Assembly (NCBI RefSeq): GCF_004799405.1
Contig: NZ_SSMW01000002.1
Coordinates: 167,202-231,201 of the forward strand
Direction: 5' to 3'
Origin: Bradyrhizobium sp.
Lineage (GTDB): Bacteria; Pseudomonadota; Alphaproteobacteria; Rhizobiales; Xanthobacteraceae
Length of the DNA stretch: 64,000 nt
The notes below the pieces were generated by a model. The model saw nothing but the letters and a program-made list of their open reading frames with translations. It was not told the origin of the DNA and made no database searches. Below, in pieces: positions 26,879 through 37,100 of the stretch. Numbering within the stretch: position 1 is the stretch's first letter; each line of letters opens with the position of its first letter. A program made the translations under genes and the position numbers.

Positions 26879-27754
26879 ATGGATCTCGCGCTACAACTGT
26901 TGTTCACCGGGATAGGCATCGGCGCCGTCTACGCGCTGGTGGCACTCGGCTTCGTGCTGATTTTCCGCGCCACCAATGTGGTGAACTTCGCGCAAGGCGA
27001 ATTCTCGATGGTCGCGGCCTACCTGATGGTGGTGTTCGCCGTCGATCTGGGCTGGCCGTACTGGCTGTCGTTCCTGCTGGCGCTGGCCGGCATGGCGCTG
27101 CTCGGCGCGATCTTCAATCTCGGGGTCTATTATCCGCTGCGGCATCGCACCTTCCTGCCGGTCATCATCGCCACCATCGGCGCCTCGATCCTGCTCGCCA
27201 ATTCCGTGCTGGCGATTTACGGCCCGCAGCCGCAGGTGCTGGAGGGATGGTTCGACACGCCCGGCATCCAGCTTGGGCCGGTCTATCTCGACAGCCAGTA
27301 TTTGCTGATCATCGCCGTCACGATCGTGCTGGTGATCTTCAACTACTGGTTCTTCGAACACACCATGCTCGGCAAGAAGCTGCAGGCGACCTCGCAGGAC
27401 AAGGAGATGGCCTCGCTGCTCGGCATCTCCGTTTCCACCATGATCATGATAACCTTCATCTATTCGGCGGTGCTCGGCGGTCTCGCCGGCATCCTGGTGG
27501 CGCCGGTGCTGTTCGTCTCGATCCAGATGGGCTCGACGATTGCGCTGAAGGCCTTCGCCGCCACCATCATCGGCGGGTTCGGCGATGTCGCCGGCGCGAT
27601 CATCGGCGGTCTTGCGCTCGGCATCATCGAGACCTTCGGCGCCGCCTATATTTCCGTGCCCTACAAGGACGGCTTTGCCTTCCTGGTCCTGGTGGCCTTT
27701 TTGATATTCCGGCCGCAAGGCATCTTCGGCGAACGTGTCGCGGAGAAAGCATGA
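26879..27754 (+). CDS. Liv-type ABC permease, LivH family, second system
   Basis: 291 residues, multi-pass. GIGIGAVYALVALGFVLIF, then FRATNVVNFAQGEFSM is the LivH N-terminal signature, and GGFGDVAGAIIGGLALG is near the end. The stop overlaps the ATG of the fused LivM-LivG gene (ATGA), which implies coupled translation. Confidence 0.92.
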   Translation: MDLALQLLFTGIGIGAVYALVALGFVLIFRATNVVNFAQGEFSMVAAYLMVVFAVDLGWPYWLSFLLALAGMALLGAIFNLGVYYPLRHRTFLPVIIATIGASILLANSVLAIYGPQPQVLEGWFDTPGIQLGPVYLDSQYLLIIAVTIVLVIFNYWFFEHTMLGKKLQATSQDKEMASLLGISVSTMIMITFIYSAVLGGLAGILVAPVLFVSIQMGSTIALKAFAATIIGGFGDVAGAIIGGLALGIIETFGAAYISVPYKDGFAFLVLVAFLIFRPQGIFGERVAEKA

Positions 27755-29529
27755 GCGCCCCCAGCGACAACATGCCGATCGCGGTATCCGCGCCGCGCAC
27801 GAGGCCGCTGCTGTTGCGGCATCTGCCGTATTTCATCGGCGCCGCTGTTCTGGTGGCGCTCGCCGCGACGATGCAGTTCGACGGCTATATTCTCAACATT
27901 TTGATGGAAGCGACCACCTTTGCCATCGCGGTGTTCGGCCTCTCCGTCGTGCTCGGCCTGTGCGGGCAGATCAACCTGGCGCAGGCGGCCTTCTTCGGTC
28001 TCGGCGCCTATGCGGTCGGCATCGGCACCTCGGATTACCACCTCAGCTATTGGTTCTGCATTGCCGGCGGCTGCATCCTGGCGCTGCTTGCCGGCGCGTT
28101 GCTGGGGATGTCGACGCTGCGGCTCGGCGGGCATTATCTGGCGATGGTGACGATCTCGTTTCAGCAGATCGTCACGCTGGTCATGATCAACACTATCTGG
28201 CTCACCCACGGCCCGGACGGCGTGTCGAACATCGGCCGGCCCGATCTGTTCACGTCCGCGCAGTCGTATCTGGCGTTCTGCGTCGCCATGCTGGCGCTGG
28301 TCGGCTATGCCGTGTGGCATCTGTCGGATACCCGGCTCGGACGGGCCATGCGCGCGGTGCGTGACAACGAGTTGGCCGCAGGCGTCGTCGGCATCGACGT
28401 GTTCCGCACCAAGGTTTCAGCTTTTGCGTTGAGCGCTGTCTTGGGAGGACTGGCCGGCGGGCTGTTCGCCGGCGGTTTCGCCTATGTCAGCCCGGACCAG
28501 TTCTCGTTCGCCGAGTCGGTGGTGTTCCTGACGATGTCGCTGCTGGGCGGCGTGGCCTCGCCGATCGGATCGGCCATCGGCACCGGCCTTTTGATCCTGA
28601 TTCCGGAATGGTTGCGATTCCTGAAAAGCGTTCCCGGATTGTATCTGGCGATCTACGGATTATCCGTCATCCTGATCATCCGCTACATGCCCGACGGCAT
28701 CTGGGGCTTTGTCAACCTCGCCACCGCGCGCTGGCGTGCCAAGGCGAGGGTGCATGCCGCGGGCCTGGCGCTGCTGCTCAAGCCCGCGACCATCGGCGGC
28801 AACATCGTGCTCGAAGTCAAAGGCCTCGCGAAATATTTCGGCGGCCTCAAGGCGGTCGACGATGTGGATATCGAGGTGCGGCGCGGCGGCGTGCACGCGC
28901 TGATCGGTCCGAACGGTTCCGGCAAGACCACGACGCTGAACGTGCTGTCCGGTCTCTACAAGGCGACCGCGGGCAGGGTGATCCTCGACGGCACCGACGT
29001 CACCGACATGCCGCCGCATCAGCGCGCGGCCGCAGGGTTGGGGCGGACGTTCCAGAACATCCGGCTGTTCCGCTCGATGACGGCGCTGGAGAACGTGGTG
29101 ATCGGGGCCGAGCGGCCCGGCAACACCTTGCTCGGCAATGGCGGCGATGCGCTCACGGAGCGGGCGATGTCGGCGCTGACCTTCGTCGGCCTCGGCGTCC
29201 GCGCCAACGAGCTGATCTCGAGCTTTTCCTACGGTCATCAGCGGCTGATCGAAATCGCCCGCGCGCTCGCCGCCAATCCGACCTTGTTGCTGCTCGACGA
29301 GCCCGCGGCCGGATTGAATTCCAGCGAGAAGATGGAATTGCACGAATTGCTCAAGCGCATCGCCGCGCAGGGCCTGACCATCCTGATCATCGACCACGAC
29401 ATGACGCTGGTAAGCGAGGCCGCCCAGCACATCACCGTGCTCAATTTCGGACGCCGCATCGCGGACGGCGAATCCATGGCGGTGCTGCGCCATCCCGATG
29501 TCGTCTCCGCCTATCTCGGGACCGACTGA
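27751..29529 (+). CDS. Fused LivM permease - LivG ATPase
   Basis: 592 residues from the ATG at 27751. Residues 1 to about 320 are a LivM permease (GLSVVLGLCGQINLAQAAFFG, then AVRDNELAAGVVGIDV). After a short linker, residues from about 350 form a LivG ATPase with GPNGSGKTT, signature SFSYGHQRL and LLLLDEPAAGLN. No stop lies between the domains, so this is a true fusion, and there is no separate livG. The fusion fixes one membrane and one ATPase subunit in a single chain. The gene overlaps both neighbours. Confidence 0.92.
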   Translation: MSAPSDNMPIAVSAPRTRPLLLRHLPYFIGAAVLVALAATMQFDGYILNILMEATTFAIAVFGLSVVLGLCGQINLAQAAFFGLGAYAVGIGTSDYHLSYWFCIAGGCILALLAGALLGMSTLRLGGHYLAMVTISFQQIVTLVMINTIWLTHGPDGVSNIGRPDLFTSAQSYLAFCVAMLALVGYAVWHLSDTRLGRAMRAVRDNELAAGVVGIDVFRTKVSAFALSAVLGGLAGGLFAGGFAYVSPDQFSFAESVVFLTMSLLGGVASPIGSAIGTGLLILIPEWLRFLKSVPGLYLAIYGLSVILIIRYMPDGIWGFVNLATARWRAKARVHAAGLALLLKPATIGGNIVLEVKGLAKYFGGLKAVDDVDIEVRRGGVHALIGPNGSGKTTTLNVLSGLYKATAGRVILDGTDVTDMPPHQRAAAGLGRTFQNIRLFRSMTALENVVIGAERPGNTLLGNGGDALTERAMSALTFVGLGVRANELISSFSYGHQRLIEIARALAANPTLLLLDEPAAGLNSSEKMELHELLKRIAAQGLTILIIDHDMTLVSEAAQHITVLNFGRRIADGESMAVLRHPDVVSAYLGTD

Positions 29530-30260
29530 TGGCGCTGCTTCAGATCAACGACCTGATCGTGCTGTACGGCGAGATCGAAGCGCTGCGCGGCGTCTCGCTC
29601 AGCGTCGATGAAGGGCAGGTGGTGACCCTGCTGGGCGCCAATGGCGCCGGCAAATCGACCACGCTGCGGGCGATCTCGGGATTGGCGAAGCCCGCGGCCG
29701 GTGAAATCCTGTTCGACGGCCAATCGATCGCGGGATTCGGTCCTGAAGCCATCGTCCGGCTCGGCATCTCCCACGTGCCGGAGGGACGGCGGATATTCCC
29801 GGGACTCTCGGTCAAGGAAAACATCATGCTCGGCGGCTCGAACCGCCGGGCGGCGAAATCCGAATTGTCGCGCGAAGCCGACGCGATGTTCGACCTGTTC
29901 CCCGACATCAGGCCGTTTTCCAACGCGCTGGGCTGGACCCTGTCCGGCGGCCAGTTGCAGATGGTCGCGGTGGCGCGCGGCTTGATGGCGAAGCCGCGGC
30001 TGTTGCTGCTGGACGAGCCGTCGCTGGGCCTCGCGCCCGTGATCGTGCAGGCGGTGTTCCGGATCATCTCCGAGATCAGGCGCAACACCACGGTCCTGCT
30101 GGTCGAGCAAAACGCGCGCATGGGGCTTTCGGTCGCCGACCACGGCTACGTGCTGGAAACCGGCCGCATCGTGCTCGGCGGCAAGCCGGATGAATTGTGG
30201 GGCAATGAAGCCATCGCTGCCGCCTATCTCGGCGGCGGTCACGCCAAAGTAACTGCCTGA
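29529..30260 (+). CDS. Liv-type ABC ATPase, LivF family, second system
   Basis: 243 residues from the ATG at 29529, which shares a base with the upstream stop (TGATG). Walker A is GANGAGKSTT, the signature is LSGGQLQMVAVARGL, and Walker B is LLLLDEPSLGLAP. The LivF-type LLVEQN follows. It completes the second importer and lies 16 bases before the Ldh-family gene, linking transport to that enzyme. Confidence 0.93.
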   Translation: MALLQINDLIVLYGEIEALRGVSLSVDEGQVVTLLGANGAGKSTTLRAISGLAKPAAGEILFDGQSIAGFGPEAIVRLGISHVPEGRRIFPGLSVKENIMLGGSNRRAAKSELSREADAMFDLFPDIRPFSNALGWTLSGGQLQMVAVARGLMAKPRLLLLDEPSLGLAPVIVQAVFRIISEIRRNTTVLLVEQNARMGLSVADHGYVLETGRIVLGGKPDELWGNEAIAAAYLGGGHAKVTA

Positions 30261-30276
30261 AGCGAGCACCTGATCG

Positions 30277-31362
30277 ATGGTCACCATCAAACTTCAAAAC
30301 CTGATCAACTTCGTCGCCGAGGTCTTCACCCATTCGGAATCCTCGCCCGAAGAGGCAAGAAGGATCGCGACGTATCTGACGACCGCGAACCTCACCGGAC
30401 ATGACAGTCACGGGGTGATCCGGGTGCCGGTCTATATCAGGTGGAAGAAGATGGGCTCGGTGGTTCCCGACCAGACCGTCGAAGTCGTGGTCGATACGCC
30501 GTCGCTGGCGGTGGTCGACGGCAAATTCGGCTATGGCCAAACCGTCACGCCGCAGGCGGTCCGGATCGGCATCGACAAATGCAAGAAGGCGGGCCTTGCC
30601 GCGATGGCGCTGCGCAATGCCGGGCATATTGGCCGGGTCGGCGACTGGGCGGAAATGGCGGCCGCCGAAGGGCTGGTGTCGATCCACTTTGTTAATGCCG
30701 CGGGCTCGCTGCTGGTTGCGCCTTACGGCGGCGTCGAGAAACGGCTGTCGACCGCGCCCTATTGCGTCGGCATTCCACGCCAGGGCCAGGATCCGATCGT
30801 GCTCGATTTCGCCACTTCGATCGTGGCCGAAGGCAAGGTGCTGGTCGCCAGCCGCGGCGGCAAGAAACTGCCGAAGGGCGCGCTGATCGATGCCGACGGC
30901 ACCTTGAGCGAAGATCCGGCGGTGCTGTACGGGCCGCACAGCGCGGATGGCCCGCGTGACCACACCAAGGGGACAGGGGCGATCCGCGCTTTCGGCGAGC
31001 ACAAGGGCTCGGGCCTTGCTTTCATCTGCGAACTGCTCGGCGGCGCCTTGACCGGCACCGGTGCTACCGCGCCGGACCGGCGTTTCGCCAACGGCATGTT
31101 CGCGATCTATGTCGACCCCAGGGTGGTCGACACCAGCAACTTCTTCGATGGCGAAATCTCGCGTTATGTCGACTTTATCCGGGCCACCAAACCGGTCGCC
31201 GGCGTCGATGCGGTATTGATCCCCGGCGACCCCGAGCGGAAGATGCGCGCCGATCGCAGCAAAAACGGCGTGCCATTGCCGGATGATACCTGGGCTGCGA
31301 TAGTGAACACCGCCCGCGAAGTCGGTGTCAGCGAAGTAAGCATCCAGCGGGCGACCGAGTGA
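30277..31362 (+). CDS. Ldh-family (malate/L-lactate/ureidoglycolate-type) dehydrogenase
   Basis: 361 residues of the Ldh/YbiC/AllD family, which is NAD(P)-dependent and distinct from classical Rossmann lactate dehydrogenases. Conserved blocks are LTGHDSHGVIRVPVYI (with the active-site His of DSHG), RNAGHIGRVGDWAE and FGEHKGSGLAFICELLGGALTG. The family oxidises 2-hydroxy acids to 2-oxo acids. It follows the importer by 16 bases and precedes an aldolase and a dehydratase, which suggests sugar-acid or hydroxy-acid use. Confidence 0.88.
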   Translation: MVTIKLQNLINFVAEVFTHSESSPEEARRIATYLTTANLTGHDSHGVIRVPVYIRWKKMGSVVPDQTVEVVVDTPSLAVVDGKFGYGQTVTPQAVRIGIDKCKKAGLAAMALRNAGHIGRVGDWAEMAAAEGLVSIHFVNAAGSLLVAPYGGVEKRLSTAPYCVGIPRQGQDPIVLDFATSIVAEGKVLVASRGGKKLPKGALIDADGTLSEDPAVLYGPHSADGPRDHTKGTGAIRAFGEHKGSGLAFICELLGGALTGTGATAPDRRFANGMFAIYVDPRVVDTSNFFDGEISRYVDFIRATKPVAGVDAVLIPGDPERKMRADRSKNGVPLPDDTWAAIVNTAREVGVSEVSIQRATE

Positions 31363-31371
31363 TTTAGTACC

Positions 31372-31436
31372 GTCATTGCGAACGAAGCGGACGGAAAATG
31401 GCTTCGTCGCCAGGCTGCTCGCAGCGACGGCGAGTT
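31372..31436. repeat. CGTCATTGCGA-type intergenic repeat
   Basis: The ACCGTCATTGCGAACGAAGC opening and GGCTTCGTCGC middle match the start of the repeat at 57164, where CGTCATTGCGAG and GCGACGAAGC recur. It lies between the dehydrogenase and aldolase genes. Confidence 0.55.
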
Positions 31437-31458
31437 TAGACACAGGGAAGGAAACAAA

Positions 31459-32235
31459 GTGGCAAACAACGTCAAGAAAGTATGGGCTTCCGGCAACGCC
31501 GTGGTGAACGCCTGGCTCGCGATTCCATCGGGCTTCTCGGCCGAAGTGATCGCGCAATGCGGCTTCGACAGCGTCACCGTCGACATGCAGCATGGCGTGC
31601 AGGATTACCAGTCGATGGTACAGTGCTTTCAGGCGATGCACGCCCATCCGGTGACGCCGATGGTCCGCGTGCCCTGGAACGAGCCCGGCATCATCGGCAA
31701 GGTGCTCGACGGCGGCGCCTACGGCGTGATCTGCCCGATGATCAACACCAGGCAGGAAGCGGAAAACCTGGTCTCCTATTCGAAATATCCGCCGCGCGGC
31801 ACGCGTTCGAACGGCCCGATCCGTTCCGGCATGTATGGCTCGGCCGGCACCTACCAGCAGACCGCCAATGAGGAGATCGTGTTGCTGCCGATGATGGAGA
31901 CCAAGACGGCGGTCGAGAACATGGAATCGATCCTCGACGTCAAGGGCATCAACGGCGTCTATATCGGTCCCTCCGATCTCGGCTTCTCCTATGGCCTGGT
32001 GCCGAAGCTCGATCGCGACGAGCCGGAAATTCTCAAGATCTACGAGAAGATCGTCAAGGAATGCGGCAAGCGCGACCTCTACGCCGGCATTCACTGCAGC
32101 GGCGCCGAAGGCGCGGTGCGCGCGATCAACATGGGCTTCAGGCTGGTGACGCTGTCGAACGAAAGCGGATTGATGGCGACCTATGCCAAGATGCAGATCG
32201 CGCAGACCCGCAAGGACAGCGGCGGCAAGGCGTAA
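31459..32235 (+). CDS. HpcH/HpaI-family aldolase
   Basis: 258 residues from a GTG at 31459 behind GGAAGG. It is a TIM-barrel class II pyruvate aldolase. The catalytic His lies in VDMQHGVQDYQS, Arg in MVRVPWNEPG, and the metal ligands in LLPMMETKTAVEN (Glu) and GPSDLGFS (Asp). The family includes HpaI, GarL and RhmA. It could perform the last hpa step (4-hydroxy-2-oxoheptanedioate to pyruvate and succinate semialdehyde), or it could act with the adjacent UxaA-family dehydratase on a sugar-acid intermediate. The gene order favours the second, and the nearby hpa operon leaves the first open. Confidence 0.87.
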   Translation: MANNVKKVWASGNAVVNAWLAIPSGFSAEVIAQCGFDSVTVDMQHGVQDYQSMVQCFQAMHAHPVTPMVRVPWNEPGIIGKVLDGGAYGVICPMINTRQEAENLVSYSKYPPRGTRSNGPIRSGMYGSAGTYQQTANEEIVLLPMMETKTAVENMESILDVKGINGVYIGPSDLGFSYGLVPKLDRDEPEILKIYEKIVKECGKRDLYAGIHCSGAEGAVRAINMGFRLVTLSNESGLMATYAKMQIAQTRKDSGGKA

Positions 32236-32238
32236 CTT

Positions 32239-32393
32239 CCTTCTCCCTCGCCCCGCTCTTGCGGGGAGAGGGTCGGGGTGAGGGGCCTGTCTCCACGAAT
32301 GCAGTGGTAAAGTTTGACATCGTGCCTCGCCCCTCACCCGGATCGCAAGGGCGATCCGACCTCTCCCCGTAGAGGACGGGGAGAGGTGTAGAA
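32239..32393. repeat. Dispersed palindromic repeat, copy 5
   Basis: It fills the gap between the aldolase and dehydratase genes. CTCGCCCCGCTCTTGCGGGGAG forms the outer hairpin, and CGGATCGC (32339-32346) pairs with GCGATCCG (32351-32358) around AAGG. The CCTCTCCCCG..CGGGGAGAGG end unit closes it. Confidence 0.75.
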
Positions 32394-32408
32394 CTCAGGA
32401 GACCTCCC

Positions 32409-33932
32409 ATGGCCCCGGCCCCTGTCATCCGTCTGCATCCCGATGATGGCGTGCTGATTGCGCGCTCGAGCCTGCCGCCGGGCATGGCGGTGGCCGATGG
32501 CGTCACCACGGTCGAACGGATTCCGGCCGGCCACAAGGTGGCGATCCGGCCCATTGCGGTAGGCGAGCCGATCCGCCGTTACGGCCAGATCATCGGCTTT
32601 GCGACCGTCCCCATCGCGCCGGGCCAGCACGTTCATACCCAGAATTGCGGCATGGGCGATTTCGCCAAGGATTATGCCTTTGGCGTCGATGTCATGCCGA
32701 CGCCGAATTTCGATCTGCCCGCGACCTTCGACGGCATCGTGCGTCCCGACGGGCGGGTCGCGACCCGCAACTATATCGGCATCCTCACCTCGGTGAATTG
32801 CAGCGCGCATGTCGCGGGCATGGTCGCGGACATCTTCAAGAAGAATCCGTTCACCCATGACAATCCGCTGGCGGATTTTCCCAATGTCGACGGCGTGGTG
32901 GCGCTGACCCACAAGACCGGCTGCGGCATGACCCAGGACGAGCCCTTGACGATCCTGCGCCGCACGCTTGGCGGCTACGCCCGGCATGTCAATTTTTCCG
33001 CCGTGGTGGTGCTGGGTCTGGGGTGCGAGGTCAACCAGATCGGCGGGCTGATGAAAGAGCAGAAGCTTGCGGGGCGGCTGCGCGAACTCGAAATCCAGGA
33101 AATCGGGGGCACCCGCAAGACGGTGGAAGCCGGCGTCGCCTTTGTGAAGGAAGCACTGGTCGATGCCAACAACGTCAAGCGCGAGCCGGTATCGGCCAGC
33201 GAGTTGATGGTGGCGCTGCAATGCGGCGGCTCCGACGGCTATTCCGGCGTCTCGGCCAATCCGGCGCTGGGGGCGGCGAGCGACCTGTTGGTGCGGCATG
33301 GCGGCACCGTGATCCTGTCGGAGACGCCCGAGACCTACGGCGCCGAGCATCTGCTGACGCGCCGCGCCGTCAGCCGCGAGGTCGGCGAGAAACTGGTGGC
33401 GCTGATGCGCTGGTGGGAAGAATACACGATGCGCGAAGGTGCCGAGATGAACGCGAACCCAAGTCCCGGCAACAAGGCCGGCGGCCTCACCACGATCCTG
33501 GAGAAATCATTGGGCGCGATGGCCAAGGCCGGCAGCACCAACCTCGTCGATGTCGTCAATTACGCCGAAGCCATTACCAAGAAAGGTTTCAATTTCATGG
33601 ACACGCCGGGCTACGACCCGGTGGCGGCGACCGGCCAGGTGGCCGGCGGCGCCAACATGGTGTGCTTCACCACCGGCCGTGGCAGCGTGTTCGGCTGCAA
33701 GCCCGCGCCCTCGATCAAGCTCGCGACTAATTCGGCGATGTACCGACGGATGGAAGACGACATGGACGTCAATTGCGGCACCATCCTCGATGGCGAGGAA
33801 ACCGTGCAGCAATGCGGCCAGCGCATTTTCGAGCTGATGCTGAAGACCGCCTCGGGACAGCCGACCAAGAGCGAGGGCTTTGACTTTGGCGGCGCCGAGT
33901 TTGCGCCCTGGGTGCTCGGGGCGACGATGTAG
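32409..33932 (+). CDS. UxaA-family dehydratase (altronate/galactarate type)
   Basis: 507 residues from the ATG at 32409 behind AGGAG. An N-terminal SAF domain (about 1-90) leads into the UxaA catalytic part, with conserved cysteines in HTQNCGMGDF, TSVNCSAHV and HKTGCGMTQDEP, and MVCFTTGRGSVFG near the C-terminus. Family members are altronate and galactarate dehydratases that use a metal centre to remove water from sugar acids. With the HpaI-type aldolase upstream, the pair resembles GarD and GarL chemistry (hexarate to a keto-deoxy acid, then pyruvate and a semialdehyde). The substrate is not determined. Confidence 0.85.
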   Translation: MAPAPVIRLHPDDGVLIARSSLPPGMAVADGVTTVERIPAGHKVAIRPIAVGEPIRRYGQIIGFATVPIAPGQHVHTQNCGMGDFAKDYAFGVDVMPTPNFDLPATFDGIVRPDGRVATRNYIGILTSVNCSAHVAGMVADIFKKNPFTHDNPLADFPNVDGVVALTHKTGCGMTQDEPLTILRRTLGGYARHVNFSAVVVLGLGCEVNQIGGLMKEQKLAGRLRELEIQEIGGTRKTVEAGVAFVKEALVDANNVKREPVSASELMVALQCGGSDGYSGVSANPALGAASDLLVRHGGTVILSETPETYGAEHLLTRRAVSREVGEKLVALMRWWEEYTMREGAEMNANPSPGNKAGGLTTILEKSLGAMAKAGSTNLVDVVNYAEAITKKGFNFMDTPGYDPVAATGQVAGGANMVCFTTGRGSVFGCKPAPSIKLATNSAMYRRMEDDMDVNCGTILDGEETVQQCGQRIFELMLKTASGQPTKSEGFDFGGAEFAPWVLGATM

Positions 33933-33950
33933 ACTGTCCCGAGGATGTCC

Positions 33951-33980
33951 GTCATGCCCGGGACAAGCCCGGCCATGACG
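33951..33980. repeat. CGTCATG...CATGACG palindromic repeat, second copy
   Basis: CGTCATG (33951-33957) pairs with CATGACG (33974-33980), with an inner CCCGGG..CCCGG. It is the same family as 12322-12352. The rest of the 169-base gap before the transglutaminase gene shows no gene. A GGAG at about 34087 serves the GTG start at 34102. Confidence 0.65.
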
Positions 33981-34101
33981 AATACCGGTGCAAAGCGCCC
34001 CTAAAACCGCCCCTCCCATAGGCATGCGTTGCCCGTTGTTAGTGCTTGATCGCGCTCCGAACCAGTGTTCTGCTTAAAAAAGCTGCTGGAGTAGCCTGCC
34101 T

Positions 34102-37100
34102 GTGTCGATCTTCGTCGCACTACATCACGTCACGCACTACAAATACGACCGTCCGATCGACCTGGGCCCTCAAACCATCCGCCTGCGGCCGGCGCCGCAC
34201 ACGCGCACGCCGATCCTGAGCTATTCGCTCAAGGTCACGCCGGCAAATCATTTCGTGAACTGGCAGCAGGACCCGCAAGGCAACTGGCTGGCGCGCTATG
34301 TCTTTCCGGAAAAAACCACCGAGCTGAAGATCGAGGTCGATTTCTCGGCGCAGATGACCGTGATCAATCCGTTCGACTTTTTCGTCGAACCTTATGTCGA
34401 TAGTTTCCCCTTCGTCTACACCGACGATCTCAAGACCGAACTCGCGCCGTATCTTGTGACCGAACGGCCCGGGCCGCTGCTGTCGGCCTATCTGGCTGAT
34501 ATTCCGAGGGAAGCGTTGAGCACGGTCAATTTCCTGGTCGATCTCAACGCGCAACTGCAGAAGAAGATTCGCTACATCATCCGGATGGAGCCGGGCATCC
34601 AGACGCCGGAGCAGACGCTTGTCTCGGGCGCGGGATCGTGCCGCGACTCCGCATGGCTGCTGATCCAGATCTTCCGGCATCTCGGGCTCGCCGCCCGTTT
34701 CGTCTCGGGCTATCTCATCCAGCTGCGTCCCGACATCGATCCGGTCGAAGGCCCGCGCGAGGTCGAGAACGATTTTACGGATTTGCACGCCTGGGCCGAA
34801 GTCTATCTTCCCGGCGCGGGGTGGATCGGGTTCGACGTCACCTCGGGCATGCTGACCGGCGAGGGGCACATTCCGGTCGCCGCCACGCCGCATTACCGCT
34901 CGGCGGCGCCGATCAGCGGCAGCGCCGGGTTTGCCAATGTCGAATTCGGCTTCGAGATGAGCGTCAAGCGCATCCGCGAAGCGCCCCGCATCACCCGGCC
35001 GTTTTCCGACCAGTCCTGGGCGCGCCTCGACAGGCTCGGAGAGCAGGTCGATGCCGACCTGAAAGCCGGTGACGTGCGGTTGACGATGGGCGGCGAGCCG
35101 ACTTTCGTTTCCGTCGACGATCTGGAATCGGCGGAATGGAATATCGCCGCGGTCGGTCCGACCAAGCGCGGGCTTGCCGACGATCTCATCAGAAGATTGC
35201 GGAACCGGTTCGCGCCGGGTGGCTTGCTGCATTTCGGGCAGGGCAAATGGTATCCGGGCGAAAGCCTGCCGCGCTGGGCGTTCGGCCTTTACTGGCGCAA
35301 GGACGGCGTGCCGATCTGGAAGAACTCCGACCTGATCGCGAAGGTCGAAGGGCCGCGCGAGGCCGATATCGCGGCGGCCGAGCGTTTCGCGGAAGCGGCT
35401 GCGCAAAAACTCGGCATCGATTCCGAATTCATCATGCCGGCGTTCGAAGACCCTTCGCACTGGCTGCAGAAGGAAGCAGGCTTGCCGCCGAACGTCGACC
35501 CTTCCGATTCCAAACTGTCCGATCCGGAAGAGCGCTCGCGCATGGCGCGGGTGTTCGATCAGGGACTGAATGTTCCCAAGGGTTTTGTGCTGCCGATCCA
35601 GCGCTGGAATGCGGATGCAGGCAAATCTTCCTCGCGCTGGCGCAGCGAGCGCTGGAAACTGCGCCGCGGCAACCTGTTCCTCACCCCGGGCGATTCCCCG
35701 CTCGGGCTGCGGCTGCCGATCGCCTCGTTGCCGCATATTCCCGCCGACGAATATCCCTACATCGCCGAGCAGGATCCTATGGCGCCGCGCGATGAACTGC
35801 CAGTCTACGACGGCGCAACACCGGCTGAGGCCGCACCGGCCCAACAGGTGCAGGAGCAACAAATCGGATCCGGCGGCGTGCGTACCGCGATATCGATCGA
35901 GATCCGCGATGGCATTCTCTGCGCCTTCATGCCGCCGGTCGAGCGACTGGAAGATTATCTCGAACTGGTGACGGCGGTGGAGGCGACCGCCGAAGAGATG
36001 GCGATCCAGGTGCATGTCGAGGGTTACCCGCCGCCATTCGACCCCCGCGTCGAGGTCATCAAGGTGACGCCCGATCCCGGCGTGATCGAAGTCAACATCC
36101 AGCCGGCGGCGAACTGGCGCGACGCCGTCGACATCACTTTCGGGCTTTACGAGGACGCTGCGCAAGTGCGCCTCGGCGCCAACCGTTTTCTGATCGATGG
36201 AAGGCATACCGGCACCGGCGGCGGCAATCATGTGGTGGTCGGCGGCGGCAAGCCCGAGGATTCGCCGTTCCTGCGCCGCCCGGATCTGCTCAAGAGCCTG
36301 GTGCTGTACTGGCAGCGGCATCCGTCGCTGTCTTATTTGTTCTCGGGCATGTTCATCGGCCCGACCAGCCAGGCGCCGCGCATCGACGAGGCCCGGCATG
36401 ATGGTCTTTATGAGCTCGAGATCGCGCTGGCCCATGTGCCGCCGCCGGAAGTGAAAGCGCCGCTGTGGCTGGTCGATCGGCTGTTCCGGCACATCCTGGT
36501 CGACATCACCGGCAACACCCATCGCGCCGAAATCTGTATCGACAAGCTCTATTCGCCCGATGGCACCACCGGCCGGCTCGGGCTGGTCGAGTTTCGCGCG
36601 CTGGAGATGCCGCCTGATCCCCGCATGAGCCTGGCCCAGCAATTGCTGATCCGGGCGCTGATCGCAAAACTCTGGCGCGAACCGCAACAGGGCAAGTTCG
36701 TGCGCTGGGGCACCACGCTGCACGATCGCTTTATGCTGCCGCATTTCCTCTGGGAGGATTTTCTCGGCGTGCTCGCCGAACTGCGGCAATCCGGCTATGA
36801 TTTTTCGCCCGACTGGTACGAAGCGCAGCTCGAGTTTCGTTTTCCGGCGTTCGGCCGTGTCCATCATGGCGGCGTGGCGCTGGAAGTGCGCCAGGCGCTG
36901 GAGCCATGGCACGTGCTGGGCGAGGAGAGCTCGGCCGGCGGCACCGTGCGCTATGTCGATTCGTCGGTGGAGCGTCTTCAGGTCAAGGCGTCCGGCTTTG
37001 TCGAGGGCCGCCACGTCATCACCTGCAATGGCCGGCGGATGCCGATGACCGAAACCGGCCGCTCCGGCGAGGCCGTGGCGGGCGTCCGCTTCAAGGCCTG

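Noticed and set aside
27247..27750. Extension of the LivM-LivG fusion upstream into livH
   Set aside because: The extra residues are an out-of-frame reading of livH. The ATG at 27751 gives the proper LivM start with an ATGA overlap.
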